Shown here piece by piece: positions 7,755 through 15,104 of a DNA stretch of 18,403 nucleotides (position 1 is the first letter of the stretch; each line of letters starts with the position of its first letter). The position numbers were made by a program, and so were the translations under genes. Source of the DNA: SFTH01 sp051878085 (GTDB lineage Bacteria; Bacillota; Clostridia; Christensenellales; Aristaeellaceae); NCBI GenBank assembly GCA_051878085.1, contig JBJEJN010000042.1:1-18403 (forward strand), written 5' to 3'. The notes below the pieces were generated by a model that saw only the letters and a program-made list of their open reading frames with translations, did no database searches and was not told the origin of the DNA.

Positions 7755-7761
7755 AGTTTGA

Positions 7762-8865
7762 TTACAGGCAACTGCGGAAGGGGATGTTCTGGGGCTGCTC
7801 GAAGCAGTCCTCAAAGCCTCTGCGATGGTGGAAGTACTTCTTGTTCTCATCCATCGGATAGGTATACTTGCCGCCGACCTGCCAGAAGAACGGATGGAAG
7901 GTGTATTCGTTGCGATCCTTCTTGAAGTCGTAAAGCAGGCGAATCTCCTCGCAATCCGGCGCAAAGTTGGTCCAGACGTCCCAGTGGATCGGAATGACCA
8001 CCTTGCAGCGCAGGTTTTCCGCCATGCGCAGCACGTCGGTTGAAGTCATCTTGTCCTGCATGCCGATCGGATTCTCACCGAAGGATGCAAAGGCGACGTC
8101 TACATCGTAGTCTTTGCCGTGCTTGGCAAAATAGATGGAAAAGTGGGAATCGCCGGAGTGGTAGATATTGCCGCCGGGGGTCTTCAGCAGGTAGTTGACG
8201 GCCTTGTCGTCCATGTCGGTGGGGCACTTGCCGGTCAGCTCCTCGCGATCCGGGCCGGTGGAATCGGTCGTGACGATGCAGGTTCGGTCAAAGGAATCCA
8301 GCACCACAATTTCAATCTCGCCGATGCGGATGACATCGCCGGGCCTGACGACGCGGCAGCGGTCCTCGGGAACGCCCCACTTCATCCAGGTTTCCACGCT
8401 CCGCAACGGTCCGATGAACGGTACGGGGATCTCCTTGCCGTTTTCATCGATGGTGGTCATGCCGCTCTGAATGACGTGCGCCGCCCATTCCGCGGACATG
8501 TGGTCCTGGTGGTAGTGCGTCGCCAGCACGGCGTCCACATGCTTGAAGGCGAAGGGATCACATACGAAGGGGATGTTGCGCAGGTTGGGCTGCATCAGGC
8601 GGCCACCGCACATGTTGGCCATCTGGTGGCCGACCTTCATCTTGTTGTCGCCGTGGGTGCGCTTGCCGTTTCCGTTCCAGAAATCGATGGTGATATTGGT
8701 GTTGCCGGGGGTCTTCATCCAGATACCTGTGCAACCGAGCCACCACATGGATACGTTGCCCTCCGGTACCTCGGCGCTTTCAATGTCCTCGTTCAACCAA
8801 GTGCCCCATTCGGGGAAGGTGCTCATGATCCAGCTTTCGCGCGTCATCTCTGAAATCTTGCTCAT
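7762..8865 (-). CDS. ulaG: L-ascorbate-6-phosphate lactonase (UlaG family)
   Basis: A cytosolic metallo-beta-lactamase-fold hydrolase. The E. coli enzyme opens L-ascorbate-6-phosphate to 3-keto-L-gulonate-6-phosphate. It has 367 residues (E. coli UlaG about 354), and the ATG is preceded by AAGGAG at 7 nt. The match to UlaG runs the whole length: TRESWIMSTFPEWGTWLNE (8-26), MWWLGCTGIW (40-49), the metal motif HYHQDH (117-122), DDKAVNYLLKTPGG (219-232), HSGDSHFS (236-243), KMTSTDVLRM (272-281), VIPIHWD (290-296) and FFWQVGGK (326-333). It has its own promoter (8961-8990). The neighbours are a kinase and an ABC importer instead of the ulaABC PTS, and ulaD/E/F are not in the window. The physiological substrate may be ascorbate phosphate or a related sugar-lactone phosphate. 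Confidence 0.93.
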   Translation of the reverse strand: MSKISEMTRESWIMSTFPEWGTWLNEDIESAEVPEGNVSMWWLGCTGIWMKTPGNTNITIDFWNGNGKRTHGDNKMKVGHQMANMCGGRLMQPNLRNIPFVCDPFAFKHVDAVLATHYHQDHMSAEWAAHVIQSGMTTIDENGKEIPVPFIGPLRSVETWMKWGVPEDRCRVVRPGDVIRIGEIEIVVLDSFDRTCIVTTDSTGPDREELTGKCPTDMDDKAVNYLLKTPGGNIYHSGDSHFSIYFAKHGKDYDVDVAFASFGENPIGMQDKMTSTDVLRMAENLRCKVVIPIHWDVWTNFAPDCEEIRLLYDFKKDRNEYTFHPFFWQVGGKYTYPMDENKKYFHHRRGFEDCFEQPQNIPFRSCL

Positions 8866-8957
8866 AATGCAGCTCCTTAATCTGAATATAGTAGGGGTTA
8901 TTTCCTTCTGGTCATCAGGTACTCCTGGTTTCGCTGAAAAGTATGGTCGTCATCACA

Positions 8958-8988
8958 GACATTGTATAGGGGAAGGGGAGACAATGTC
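8958..8988. promoter_or_regulatory. Candidate operator over the ulaG promoter
   Basis: GACATTGT (8958-8965) and ACAATGTC (8981-8988) form a perfect 8-bp inverted repeat, 23 bp apart start to start, or roughly two helical turns. It covers both the -10 and -35 of the ulaG promoter, so a bound protein would repress. The SorC-family regulator two genes upstream is the obvious candidate, although the half-site differs from those seen at 12467 and 12820. Confidence 0.45.
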
Positions 8989-8990
8989 AA
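8961..8990 (-). promoter_or_regulatory. Internal sigma-A promoter for ulaG
   Basis: On the minus strand there is a consensus -35 TTGACA (plus 8985-8990) and a -10 TATACAAT (plus 8961-8968), with 16 bp to TATACA or 18 bp to TACAAT. It lies about 100 bp upstream of the ulaG start, inside the 161-bp gap after the AEC transporter gene. It allows ulaG to be expressed independently of the kinase-regulator-transporter genes. Confidence 0.7.
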
Positions 8991-9026
8991 CGATCTGTCG
9001 CAAAAATGCACTTATTCTCACTTTTA

Positions 9027-9941
9027 TCATGGTTTGAAGATGGCCATCATGACGAATACCACACCGGTGATCAGCGTCATGATGGACAGTGCGGACGCGG
9101 CATATCCGGATTCGGAGCGGTCGCGGGTGAACGCGGTTACCAACATCGGTGCAGGCAAGGTGAACAGCATCAGCGCCGCGCTGGTTTCAATGATTCCTCC
9201 GAAGACCAGATGATTGAGCGCCAGCGTCGCTCCCAGAAGGAGGGCCATGATCGTTAGCCGCGCCAGGATTGTGCTGCCGACCTTGCTCCACTCGATCTGT
9301 TTAAGATCCAGATCGTAGCCGATGCTCAACAGTATCATGAACGACGTCGGCGCGGATACAAATGACACGGTCTTGTCAAATACGACTTGCAGACCGGAAG
9401 ATTCCATGCTTCGGTACAGGCCGGAAACGCCCAATGTCAAACCTATCGTCAACGTCCACAGCGCCGGTGTGCGCACCATCTCACCCAATACCTCGCGTGC
9501 GCTGCGCGCGCCTGAGAGACGCGCCTTGTATACGGTGTAGATAAACAGTATCTGTCCCAGCGACAGCACCGCCAGCGGGGAGAGGTCACCATAGATCAGT
9601 GGATAGAGGGAATAGCCCAGCATGCCGCCCTCGAACGCGGTACAGAGGAACGGCATCAGCTCGCCCGGGATCTTCAGCATTCGCTGCGCGACCTTTCCCA
9701 GACCAAGGGCGATGACGCAGGCCAAAAAGATCCAGGCCGTCACCAGCAGGTGTCTGGGCGAATAATCCGCCTGTGCGAAAGTAATCAGCGAAACGGCAGG
9801 CAGCGTCAGGTTGACCGCTGTGTAGCGAAGCCCGGCCACTATGTCGGCCGTCAGAATGCCCCGCACGCGGCATAGCCGTCCCAGGGCGATGGCTGTGAAT
9901 ACAGGCAGAATAACCTGCAACAAATCGGTAAGCGTGCGCAT
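9027..9941 (-). CDS. AEC-family (auxin efflux carrier-like) transporter
   Basis: A membrane transporter of 304 residues with about ten hydrophobic segments, starting MRTLTDLLQVILPVFTAIALG. It has the AEC layout of five helices, a charged middle loop (KARLSGARSAREVLGEM) and five more helices, with NLTLPAVSLITFA and SIGYDLDLKQIEW at the usual places. AEC proteins move organic anions such as malate or malonate, or auxin. The ATG directly follows the TAA of the SorC gene with no gap, so the two are probably translationally coupled. In a locus that already has an ABC importer it may export or exchange an acid product, or take up a second related substrate. The substrate cannot be read from the sequence. 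Confidence 0.88.
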   Translation of the reverse strand: MRTLTDLLQVILPVFTAIALGRLCRVRGILTADIVAGLRYTAVNLTLPAVSLITFAQADYSPRHLLVTAWIFLACVIALGLGKVAQRMLKIPGELMPFLCTAFEGGMLGYSLYPLIYGDLSPLAVLSLGQILFIYTVYKARLSGARSAREVLGEMVRTPALWTLTIGLTLGVSGLYRSMESSGLQVVFDKTVSFVSAPTSFMILLSIGYDLDLKQIEWSKVGSTILARLTIMALLLGATLALNHLVFGGIIETSAALMLFTLPAPMLVTAFTRDRSESGYAASALSIMTLITGVVFVMMAIFKP

Positions 9942-10901
9942 TTACAGACTTCTCATGCGCGCGGTCTCGATAAGTCTTTGGGCCAGCGGCATCGTGGTAA
10001 TCAGCGTGTTGATCATGCGCCCGCGCAGCGCACCGAAAACAGCTTCGGCCTTTTTGGGAGTTCCGGCGACGCAGATGACATTGTTATTGGCGGTGATTTC
10101 CTCCAGCGTCAGACCCACATGCAGGTCCTTGTAGAGTCCCTCAATCTCATATCCGCCAATGTCGTAGAAGTGGCCGCCGATATGGCCTACGCAACCGATC
10201 TCCTTCAGCTTCATCAACTTGTCGGGCCCCAGGATGCGGTCCCAGGAGTGGTTTTCGATGGAGCCGACGCTGGTGACGATCAGATCTGCTCTGCGGGAAA
10301 TGGTGATGGCTTCCGTGATATCGGGATCCTGGTTCAGGCGGTTGAGCTCCTCTTTGCTGGAAGCGTACAGAGGGGCGTCCAGCGGAAAGAAGCGCCCGCC
10401 ATACACCCGTGCGAAGCGTTGGCTCAGTTTAACGCTCTCCGGGTTTGTGTCCGGATAGGTCATCGTGCCCATGATGGGTACCACAGTCATGGGGATATTC
10501 TGTGTGGTGATCATGGTGGCGCATACATGAGAGATTGTGTTGCCCCAGGATATGCCGACCACCGAGTGGTTCTTTACGTTGCAGGAAATGTAGAACGCCG
10601 TCATTTGACCAAGCAAGGTCAATACGCCCTCGCTGTCCATGCCTTCGGGCACCTTCAGCACGCGCACGCCGGCGATGGGGAACATGGTCTTCAGTTCGTC
10701 TTCAATGGACAGATCGCGCTCCCAGGGTTCGTTGATCTTCAGCTCTACGACGCCGTTTTGACGCGCCTTTTTGATCAGCCGCGATACTGTCGAGCGGGAC
10801 AGAAACAATCTGTCTGCGATCTCGGATTGACTCATGTCTGAATAGTAGTACAGGTAAGCGATGATGCTCATGAATTCCTGTTCTTTTTGCTCCTTTTCCA
10901 T
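9942..10901 (-). CDS. SorC/DeoR-family sugar-responsive transcriptional regulator
   Basis: A regulator of 319 residues with an N-terminal helix-turn-helix (about 20-50: MSQSEIADRLFLSRSTVSRLIKKARQNG) and a SorC-type sugar-phosphate binding domain (about 60-319) containing VVGISWGNT, VVPIMGT and the late VICVAGTPKKAEAVFGALRG block. The ATG at 10901 is preferred to the upstream GTG at 10910 because AAGGAGG lies 8 nt before the ATG and overlaps the region just before the GTG. Family members (SorC, LsrR, CggR, DeoR) bind phosphorylated sugars made by the pathway they control. A kinase lies immediately upstream (45-bp gap) and a divergent importer further on, so it probably controls both directions, responding to the kinase product. 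Confidence 0.93.
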   Translation of the reverse strand: MEKEQKEQEFMSIIAYLYYYSDMSQSEIADRLFLSRSTVSRLIKKARQNGVVELKINEPWERDLSIEDELKTMFPIAGVRVLKVPEGMDSEGVLTLLGQMTAFYISCNVKNHSVVGISWGNTISHVCATMITTQNIPMTVVPIMGTMTYPDTNPESVKLSQRFARVYGGRFFPLDAPLYASSKEELNRLNQDPDITEAITISRRADLIVTSVGSIENHSWDRILGPDKLMKLKEIGCVGHIGGHFYDIGGYEIEGLYKDLHVGLTLEEITANNNVICVAGTPKKAEAVFGALRGRMINTLITTMPLAQRLIETARMRSL

Positions 10902-10946
10902 TCGTGGCACCTCCTTTTCGCTGACAGTAGAGCAACGCGCTGCCTT

Positions 10947-12413
10947 CTATGCAAGCCCGGCGCGGTAGAGAGCTTCCGTCTTCGTCTTGTAGTCCTTATA
11001 GAAGCGCGCAGTTTCAGGGTTGGGAACGTAGTGGTCGACGTCGTCGCCGGAGGTGATCGCTGCATATCCCTCGGCATAGCTTTCGTACAAGCCGGAGGTC
11101 ACCGCTGCGGAGAGATAGGCGCCCCTGGCAGTTGCCTGGGCGTTGTGACTGCGCCGCAGCGAACGATCCGTCATGTCGCAAAGTATGCGGTTGTAGATGT
11201 CGGATCTGGACAGCCCTCCCGCGACGGCAAGGGATTCCGATCCGCAAGAGTGCTTCGCCAGCACATCGATGCTCTTGGCAATCTCCGCGGCGATTCCCTC
11301 GTACAGTGCGCGGATGAGATCCGCGCGCTTCGTGCCCAGCGAAAAACCGGAGAATGTCGCGCGACTGAGCGGATTCCAGTCGCGGGAGCCGCAGCCCTGG
11401 AAGTGGGGCACGACGAACAGTCCGTGCGCGCCTGCAGGAGTCTGCGCGGCGAGGGCGTTGATGGCCTCGAAGTCCGGCGCATCGCCCCAGTGCTCCGGGA
11501 AGAATTCCCGGATGAGCCAGTTGACAGCGGATGCACTGGAAATGATGTTCATCTCCTGCGTATACATGTGAGGTACCGCCGCGACGTTGCAGATCACGGA
11601 TTCATTTTCGAGCACGGGCCTGTCCACCAGGGAGATCACGAAGGAACCCGTTCCGGAGTTGACTTCGATGGTGGAGGAATCCAGCACGCCCAGACCGAGC
11701 GCGCCGCACTGTTGATCGCCGCCCGCGCTGATCACAGGCGTACCGGAGCGCAGGCCGGTCAGGGCGGCAAATTCCGGACGGACCTTCCCGATGACGGAGC
11801 CCTGGGGCCGCAACTGGCACAGCTTGTCCCGATCCAGCTTGAACAGGCGACACATGCTCTCGTCCCATTTCAGCGTATGGATATCCATCACGTGCGTGCG
11901 GCTGCCGTAAGTATAATCCGTGGCAAATTCGCCGGTCATGAAGCAAATGACATAATCCGGAACGATCATGGTCTTGTATGTTTTCTTCCACAGATCGGGG
12001 GCGTTTTCCCGAAGCCAGGTGAGCTTGGAGGCAGTGAACACGGTGTTCAGCCGCGCGCCGCTCTTTTTGTAGATCAGATTGCTCTCTGGCTGCAGCCGCT
12101 TGCAGATCTCGCTGTTTCGGGTGTCCTGCCACATAATGAAATTGCACAGGGCGTTGCCCTCACGATCCACCAGGGCAGGCGCGGAGCGGAATGCTGTAAC
12201 AGAGATCAGGTCTATGGGGTGCTGCTCGGCGATGGCGCGAACGATCTGAACCGTGCATTGCTGATAGACTGCGGGCGACTGCTCCATAAAGCCGGTGGAG
12301 GAATCGATCACCAAGGGCGTTTGAACGCTGTGCATGGCGAGTTCCCGGCCGCCGTCGGCATAGAGGATGCCGCGGGTGCTGGTGGTTCCGATATCGATGA
12401 CCAGTATATTCAT
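10947..12413 (-). CDS. FGGY-family carbohydrate kinase
   Basis: ATP-dependent sugar kinase of about 488 residues, normal for FGGY kinases. The start is taken at the ATG at 12413 (MNILVIDIGTTSTRG), preceded by GAAGG 7 nt upstream; a GTG at 12419 is an alternative. Visible features are the phosphate-binding DIGTTSTRG (residues 6-14), FIMWQDTR (92-99), the GGDQQCGALGLG segment whose Asp (about 233) is the expected catalytic base, SGTGSFV (253-259) and the C-terminal adenosine motif AGGLSRSDIYNRIL (398-411). The FGGY family covers xylulose, ribulose, gluconate, glycerol and AI-2 kinases, and the substrate cannot be named by eye. The adjacent ulaG-type lactonase suggests it makes the 6-phosphate of a lactone sugar imported by the divergent ABC system (inference). 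Confidence 0.92.
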   Translation of the reverse strand: MNILVIDIGTTSTRGILYADGGRELAMHSVQTPLVIDSSTGFMEQSPAVYQQCTVQIVRAIAEQHPIDLISVTAFRSAPALVDREGNALCNFIMWQDTRNSEICKRLQPESNLIYKKSGARLNTVFTASKLTWLRENAPDLWKKTYKTMIVPDYVICFMTGEFATDYTYGSRTHVMDIHTLKWDESMCRLFKLDRDKLCQLRPQGSVIGKVRPEFAALTGLRSGTPVISAGGDQQCGALGLGVLDSSTIEVNSGTGSFVISLVDRPVLENESVICNVAAVPHMYTQEMNIISSASAVNWLIREFFPEHWGDAPDFEAINALAAQTPAGAHGLFVVPHFQGCGSRDWNPLSRATFSGFSLGTKRADLIRALYEGIAAEIAKSIDVLAKHSCGSESLAVAGGLSRSDIYNRILCDMTDRSLRRSHNAQATARGAYLSAAVTSGLYESYAEGYAAITSGDDVDHYVPNPETARFYKDYKTKTEALYRAGLA

Positions 12414-12441
12414 AGGCACACCTTCTCCTTCACTTTATTAG

Positions 12442-12471
12442 ATGATATCATGGAAATTTGTCATTTTGCAA
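12442..12471 (-). promoter_or_regulatory. Promoter of the leftward kinase operon
   Basis: On the minus strand there is a -35-like TTGCAA (12466-12471) and a -10 TATCAT (plus 12442-12447) with an 18-bp spacer, about 28 bp before the kinase start. The -35 overlaps the operator candidate at 12467-12491. The -10 sits in the perfect palindrome ATGATATCAT (12442-12451). Confidence 0.5.
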
Positions 12472-12491
12472 TGTGTACTTGTGATATTGCA
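12467..12491. promoter_or_regulatory. Candidate regulator site at the kinase promoter
   Basis: TGCAAT (12467-12472) and ATTGCA (12486-12491) are inverted with 13 bp between. The right half extends to ATTGCACA (12486-12493), whose complement TGTGCAAT recurs at 12874-12881 near the divergent promoter. Overlap with the -35 would give repression, presumably by the SorC-family protein. Confidence 0.4.
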
Positions 12492-12638
12492 CAGATTCTC
12501 ACGAAAAGTTGAAATGAATATTGAATTATGCCGGAGCCGCGACGGACGTGTCAGGCTGGAACCGGAAGGTGATGGATTCTTGATTTAATGAACATATTCT
12601 CAGTAAGTTGCATAAAATTTCAGATCGTATCAAATGTA

Positions 12639-12668
12639 TTGACGCAGAGTGTTGGCATGGTGTAAAAC
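12639..12668 (+). promoter_or_regulatory. Possible distal rightward promoter
   Basis: TTGACG (12639-12644) and TAAAAC (12663-12668) are 18 bp apart. The -35 is the same TATTGACG octamer seen at the proximal promoter (12894-12901). The -10 is weak, and a transcript from here would carry a leader of about 350 nt. Confidence 0.25.
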
Positions 12669-12674
12669 AAAAGC

Positions 12675-12725
12675 GCGATCGCAGCTGATCAGCTATCGGC
12701 TAAGGAACACAAGTGGAAATGTTCC
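12675..12725. other. Cluster of palindromes in the divergent intergenic region
   Basis: Three perfect dyads lie close together: GCGATCGC (12675-12682), immediately followed by AGCTGATCAGCT (12683-12694), then GGAACA...TGTTCC (12704-12709 and 12720-12725). They fall mid-way in the roughly 600-bp gap between the divergent operons. They could be protein-binding sites or folded leader RNA if the distal promoter is used. No family of site is recognised. A TAATCTGAG direct repeat with a 13-bp period follows (12731-12752). Confidence 0.4.
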
Positions 12726-12774
12726 AGCCGTAATCTGAGTCAGTAATCTGAGACAAGACAATTACAGCTTCGGG

Positions 12775-12800
12775 GGCTGCTGTTTCACCAAACGGCAGCC
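12775..12800. terminator. Stable hairpin, terminator-like but lacking a T-run
   Basis: GGCTGCTGTTT (12775-12785) pairs with AAACGGCAGCC (12790-12800) around a CACC loop, with one G-U pair. The shape is that of an intrinsic terminator, but neither side has a T-run. It could be a degraded terminator, a leader-RNA structure or an insertion scar. Confidence 0.4.
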
Positions 12801-12819
12801 TCTCCCATATCCCCGGCGG

Positions 12820-12847
12820 TGAATGCATACAACCCTGTATTTATTCA
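12820..12847. promoter_or_regulatory. 28-bp dyad operator candidate upstream of the ABC operon
   Basis: TGAATGCATACA (12820-12831) and TGTATTTATTCA (12836-12847) form 12-bp arms with a 4-bp centre and only two non-complementary positions per arm (consensus TGAATNNATACA). It ends 48 bp before the -35 of the rightward promoter. The length suits a multimeric SorC-type regulator, but an activator is equally possible. Confidence 0.5.
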
Positions 12848-12873
12848 TTGAAAGTAAAGCAAAAATGGGAAAA

Positions 12874-12886
12874 TGTGCAATTGTGC
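12874..12886. promoter_or_regulatory. TGTGCAAT element next to the ABC promoter
   Basis: TGTGCAATTGTGC lies 9 bp upstream of the rightward -35. It contains TGTGCAAT, the complement of ATTGCACA at the kinase promoter. A motif shared by both divergent promoters is what one regulator controlling both would need. Confidence 0.4.
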
Positions 12887-12895
12887 CTAAGAATA

Positions 12896-12924
12896 TTGAC
12901 GGCTGAGCCCAATGTTGTTAGTAT
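12896..12924 (+). promoter_or_regulatory. Rightward promoter of the ABC importer operon
   Basis: TTGACG (5/6 to the -35 consensus, 12896-12901), a 17-bp spacer, and TAGTAT (12919-12924, 4/6). Transcription would start about 90 bp before the binding-protein gene. Confidence 0.6.
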
Positions 12925-13020
12925 AAGTTAAATGAAGTCGCACTGCAAGGCCAAGTGGAGCCGTGACTGGCGACAGGCTTCAGGGCGGTCTTCCAAATGA
13001 AAAGAAAGAGGTATACGGGT

Positions 13021-13980
13021 ATGAAGAAGATCTTGGCACTGGTTCTGATACTGATGTTGGCGCTGGGAACTGTAGCATTCGCCGCTGAGAAGGATCCCTA
13101 CACCGACGAGCTGCGCATCGCATGGATTGCCACCGCAGCGACCGAAGCAAACTGCACCGGCTGGGGCAACGGCATCAAGAATGAGGCCGCCTACTGGGGC
13201 AATATCACCGTCGACATCTACGACGGCGAGAAGAGCGCAGACAAGCAGGTTACCCTGATGAACGACTGCATTGCACAGGAGTATGATGGAATCATCATCC
13301 AGACCTACAACAAGGCGACGCTGACCCCCGCCATCGAGGATGCCGAGGCTGCCGGAATTCCGGTTGTCTGCATCAACATGGACTCCGATGCAGTCTGCCA
13401 CGGTCTGGTTTCCATGACCGACTATGAGGCCGGCGCGGTTATCGCGAAGAACATCGCCGAGGCTCTGAATGGCGAGGGCAACGTTGTCGTCATCCAGGCC
13501 ACTCCGGGCGCCGCTCGCGGCATCAACCTGGAGGCCGGTTTCCAGGATACCCTGGCAAACTATCCCAACATCACCATCCTCGAGGAGCAGGCTGCCGACT
13601 GGAACATGGAGAAGGCCAACACCACCATGGCAAACTTCCTGACGGCCTATCCGGATCAGATTGACGCTGTCTTCGCACACAACGACCAGATGGCCGAGGG
13701 CGCGGGCATGGCCTGCCAGGCCGCGGGCGTTGAGGGCATCCAGATCTGGGGCGCCAACGGCGAGACCAAGGCTCTCGAGTACATCGAGGAAGGCATCATC
13801 ACCGGCACCGTGTACACCAACGTGTACGATCAGGGCGCGACGGCGCTCCGCCTGCTGATGATGTACATCGGCTCCGATATCGACATCTCCGACTGGGAGG
13901 CGACTCCGGTCATTAAGATGCCCCCGATCACCGTTACCGCGGAGAACGTCGCCACGATCACCGACGACATGCGCTGGTAA
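13021..13980 (+). CDS. Sugar ABC transporter substrate-binding protein (RbsB-like)
   Basis: Exported binding protein of the ribose/galactose type (Peripla_BP_4), 319 residues. The ATG at 13021 is chosen over an in-frame ATG at 12997 because AAAGAGG lies 9 nt before it and it gives a clean signal peptide (MKKILALVLILMLALG..., cut near AFA/AE). Visible family blocks are IIIQTYN, PAIEDAEAAGIPVVCINMDS, DYEAGAVIAKNIAEAL, VFAHNDQMAEGAG and GWGNG near the start. There is no lipobox Cys, which is unusual if the cell is monoderm. It is the first gene of the importer operon and is followed by a hairpin that would favour its expression over the membrane parts. Ligand specificity cannot be read by eye; the neighbouring lactonase and kinase suggest a sugar lactone or polyol. 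Confidence 0.93.
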   Translation: MKKILALVLILMLALGTVAFAAEKDPYTDELRIAWIATAATEANCTGWGNGIKNEAAYWGNITVDIYDGEKSADKQVTLMNDCIAQEYDGIIIQTYNKATLTPAIEDAEAAGIPVVCINMDSDAVCHGLVSMTDYEAGAVIAKNIAEALNGEGNVVVIQATPGAARGINLEAGFQDTLANYPNITILEEQAADWNMEKANTTMANFLTAYPDQIDAVFAHNDQMAEGAGMACQAAGVEGIQIWGANGETKALEYIEEGIITGTVYTNVYDQGATALRLLMMYIGSDIDISDWEATPVIKMPPITVTAENVATITDDMRW

Positions 13981-13997
13981 TTCCATACAAGCCATGA

Positions 13998-14026
13998 ATT
14001 GGGTGGCGGCGCTGCCGTCACCCAAT
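13998..14026 (+). terminator. Attenuator hairpin between binding protein and permease
   Basis: ATTGGGTGGCGGC (13998-14010) and GCCGTCACCCAAT (14014-14026) form a 13-bp stem with one G-U pair and a GCT loop, followed by the T-rich CTTCATTTCACTT. It lies 18 bp after the stop. Partial termination here would give more binding protein than permease/ATPase. A second small stem, CCAGCCG/CGGCTGG (14052-14067), lies just before the permease ribosome binding site. Confidence 0.6.
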
Positions 14027-14087
14027 CTTCATTTCACTTAAACAGGACGGCCCAGCCGGTCGGCTGGCCTCTGGGGGAGGGAATACA

Positions 14088-15104
14088 GTGAGACAAGAGA
14101 CCCTGCGCCGGATGATCTCCTTTGGCCTTCTGCTGGCGCTTCTGCTGATATTCGGCCTGACGTCTGACAGGTTCTTCACGGCCACGAATATCTACAACAT
14201 GCTCAGGGAGTGTTCGCTGGTGGGCCTGCTTGCCATCGGCGTCACACTGGTAATCATCACCGGCGGCAACGATCTGTCGTGCGGTGCGCTCATGGGACTG
14301 AACTGCATGCTGATCGCCAACCTACTATATTATACGGAGCTGTCCATGCCTGTGATCCTTGTGATCACGCTGGCGCTCTCTCTGGTGTGCGGCTTGTTCA
14401 ATGGCTTCGTGGTGGCGGTGCTGCGCATCCCGGACTTCATCGCTACGCTGTCTACGCGCTTCGTGTTCGTCGGCGCACAGTATCTGTTCGCCATACACGA
14501 TAAGTACGGTGGACTGACGACTGTTTCCATCAAGCATCCGTTCGTCAAGTGGCTGGGCGGCAAGATCAGCTCCGGACCGCTGGATGGCATGTACTACTGC
14601 ACCATTGCATTTATCGTGATGGCCATCATCGTTCAGTTCGTCCTCAAGAATACCAAACAGGGCACGAACCTCTATGCCATCGGCGCGAACCGCAATTCTG
14701 CCGAAGTCACGGGCATCAGCTTCATCAAGACCAAGGTGGTTGCATTCCTGATCACGGCGTTCTGCGCGTTCGTGGCAAGCCTGTTCTTCCTGGGCAAGAA
14801 CCGGTCCGCAGAGCCCGGCGGTGGCGTGGGCTATGAATTCAAGGCCATATCCGCCACGGTCATCGGCGGCTGCGCCTTCTCCGGCGGGCGCGGCGATATC
14901 GTGGGTACAGTCATCGGCGTGCTGTTCATGCGCGTTCTGGAGAATGGCATACTGAAGTTCGGCTTCCCCACGGAGACACAGCAATTGCTGTCCGGCGTGG
15001 TCATCGTCATCATGCTGGTGTTTGATGCCTTCTACAACGAATTCATGACCGAGCGCACGCGCAGACGCGGCGCTATGAAGCGTGAAATGGCGGTGGTAAA
15101 ATGA
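14088..15104 (+). CDS. Sugar ABC transporter permease 1 (RbsC/AraH-like)
   Basis: Integral membrane subunit of a carbohydrate importer (BPD_transp_2 family), 338 residues with about 8-10 hydrophobic segments. The start is GTG at 14088 with GGGGGAGGG 6-7 nt upstream. Typical blocks are GVTLVIITGGNDLSCGALMG near residue 65, IPDFIATLSTRFV, NRNSAEVTGI (the cytoplasmic loop contacting the ATPase) and SATVIGGCAFSGGRGDIVGTVIGVL. Its stop overlaps the ATG of the ATPase gene (ATGA), so the two are translationally coupled. It is clearly different in sequence from the second permease at 16619, so the two probably form a heterodimer. Confidence 0.93.
   Translation: MRQETLRRMISFGLLLALLLIFGLTSDRFFTATNIYNMLRECSLVGLLAIGVTLVIITGGNDLSCGALMGLNCMLIANLLYYTELSMPVILVITLALSLVCGLFNGFVVAVLRIPDFIATLSTRFVFVGAQYLFAIHDKYGGLTTVSIKHPFVKWLGGKISSGPLDGMYYCTIAFIVMAIIVQFVLKNTKQGTNLYAIGANRNSAEVTGISFIKTKVVAFLITAFCAFVASLFFLGKNRSAEPGGGVGYEFKAISATVIGGCAFSGGRGDIVGTVIGVLFMRVLENGILKFGFPTETQQLLSGVVIVIMLVFDAFYNEFMTERTRRRGAMKREMAVVK

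Noticed and set aside
6706..7761. 351-codon plus-strand open frame opposite the propeller gene
   Set aside because: No start signal, runs across the terminator hairpin, and no repeat structure; the minus-strand frame shows ordered blades and a ribosome binding site.
10887..12512. 541-codon plus-strand open frame opposite the kinase gene
   Set aside because: No ribosome binding site or domain; the minus strand carries all FGGY kinase motifs.
12997..13020. Upstream ATG for the binding protein
   Set aside because: Weak ribosome binding site and it adds a basic stretch before the signal peptide; the ATG at 13021 has AAAGAGG at proper distance.
12420..13020. Riboswitch or small RNA in the divergent region
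   Set aside because: Stems are present, but I could not match them to any known riboswitch core, and most lie upstream of the proximal promoter.
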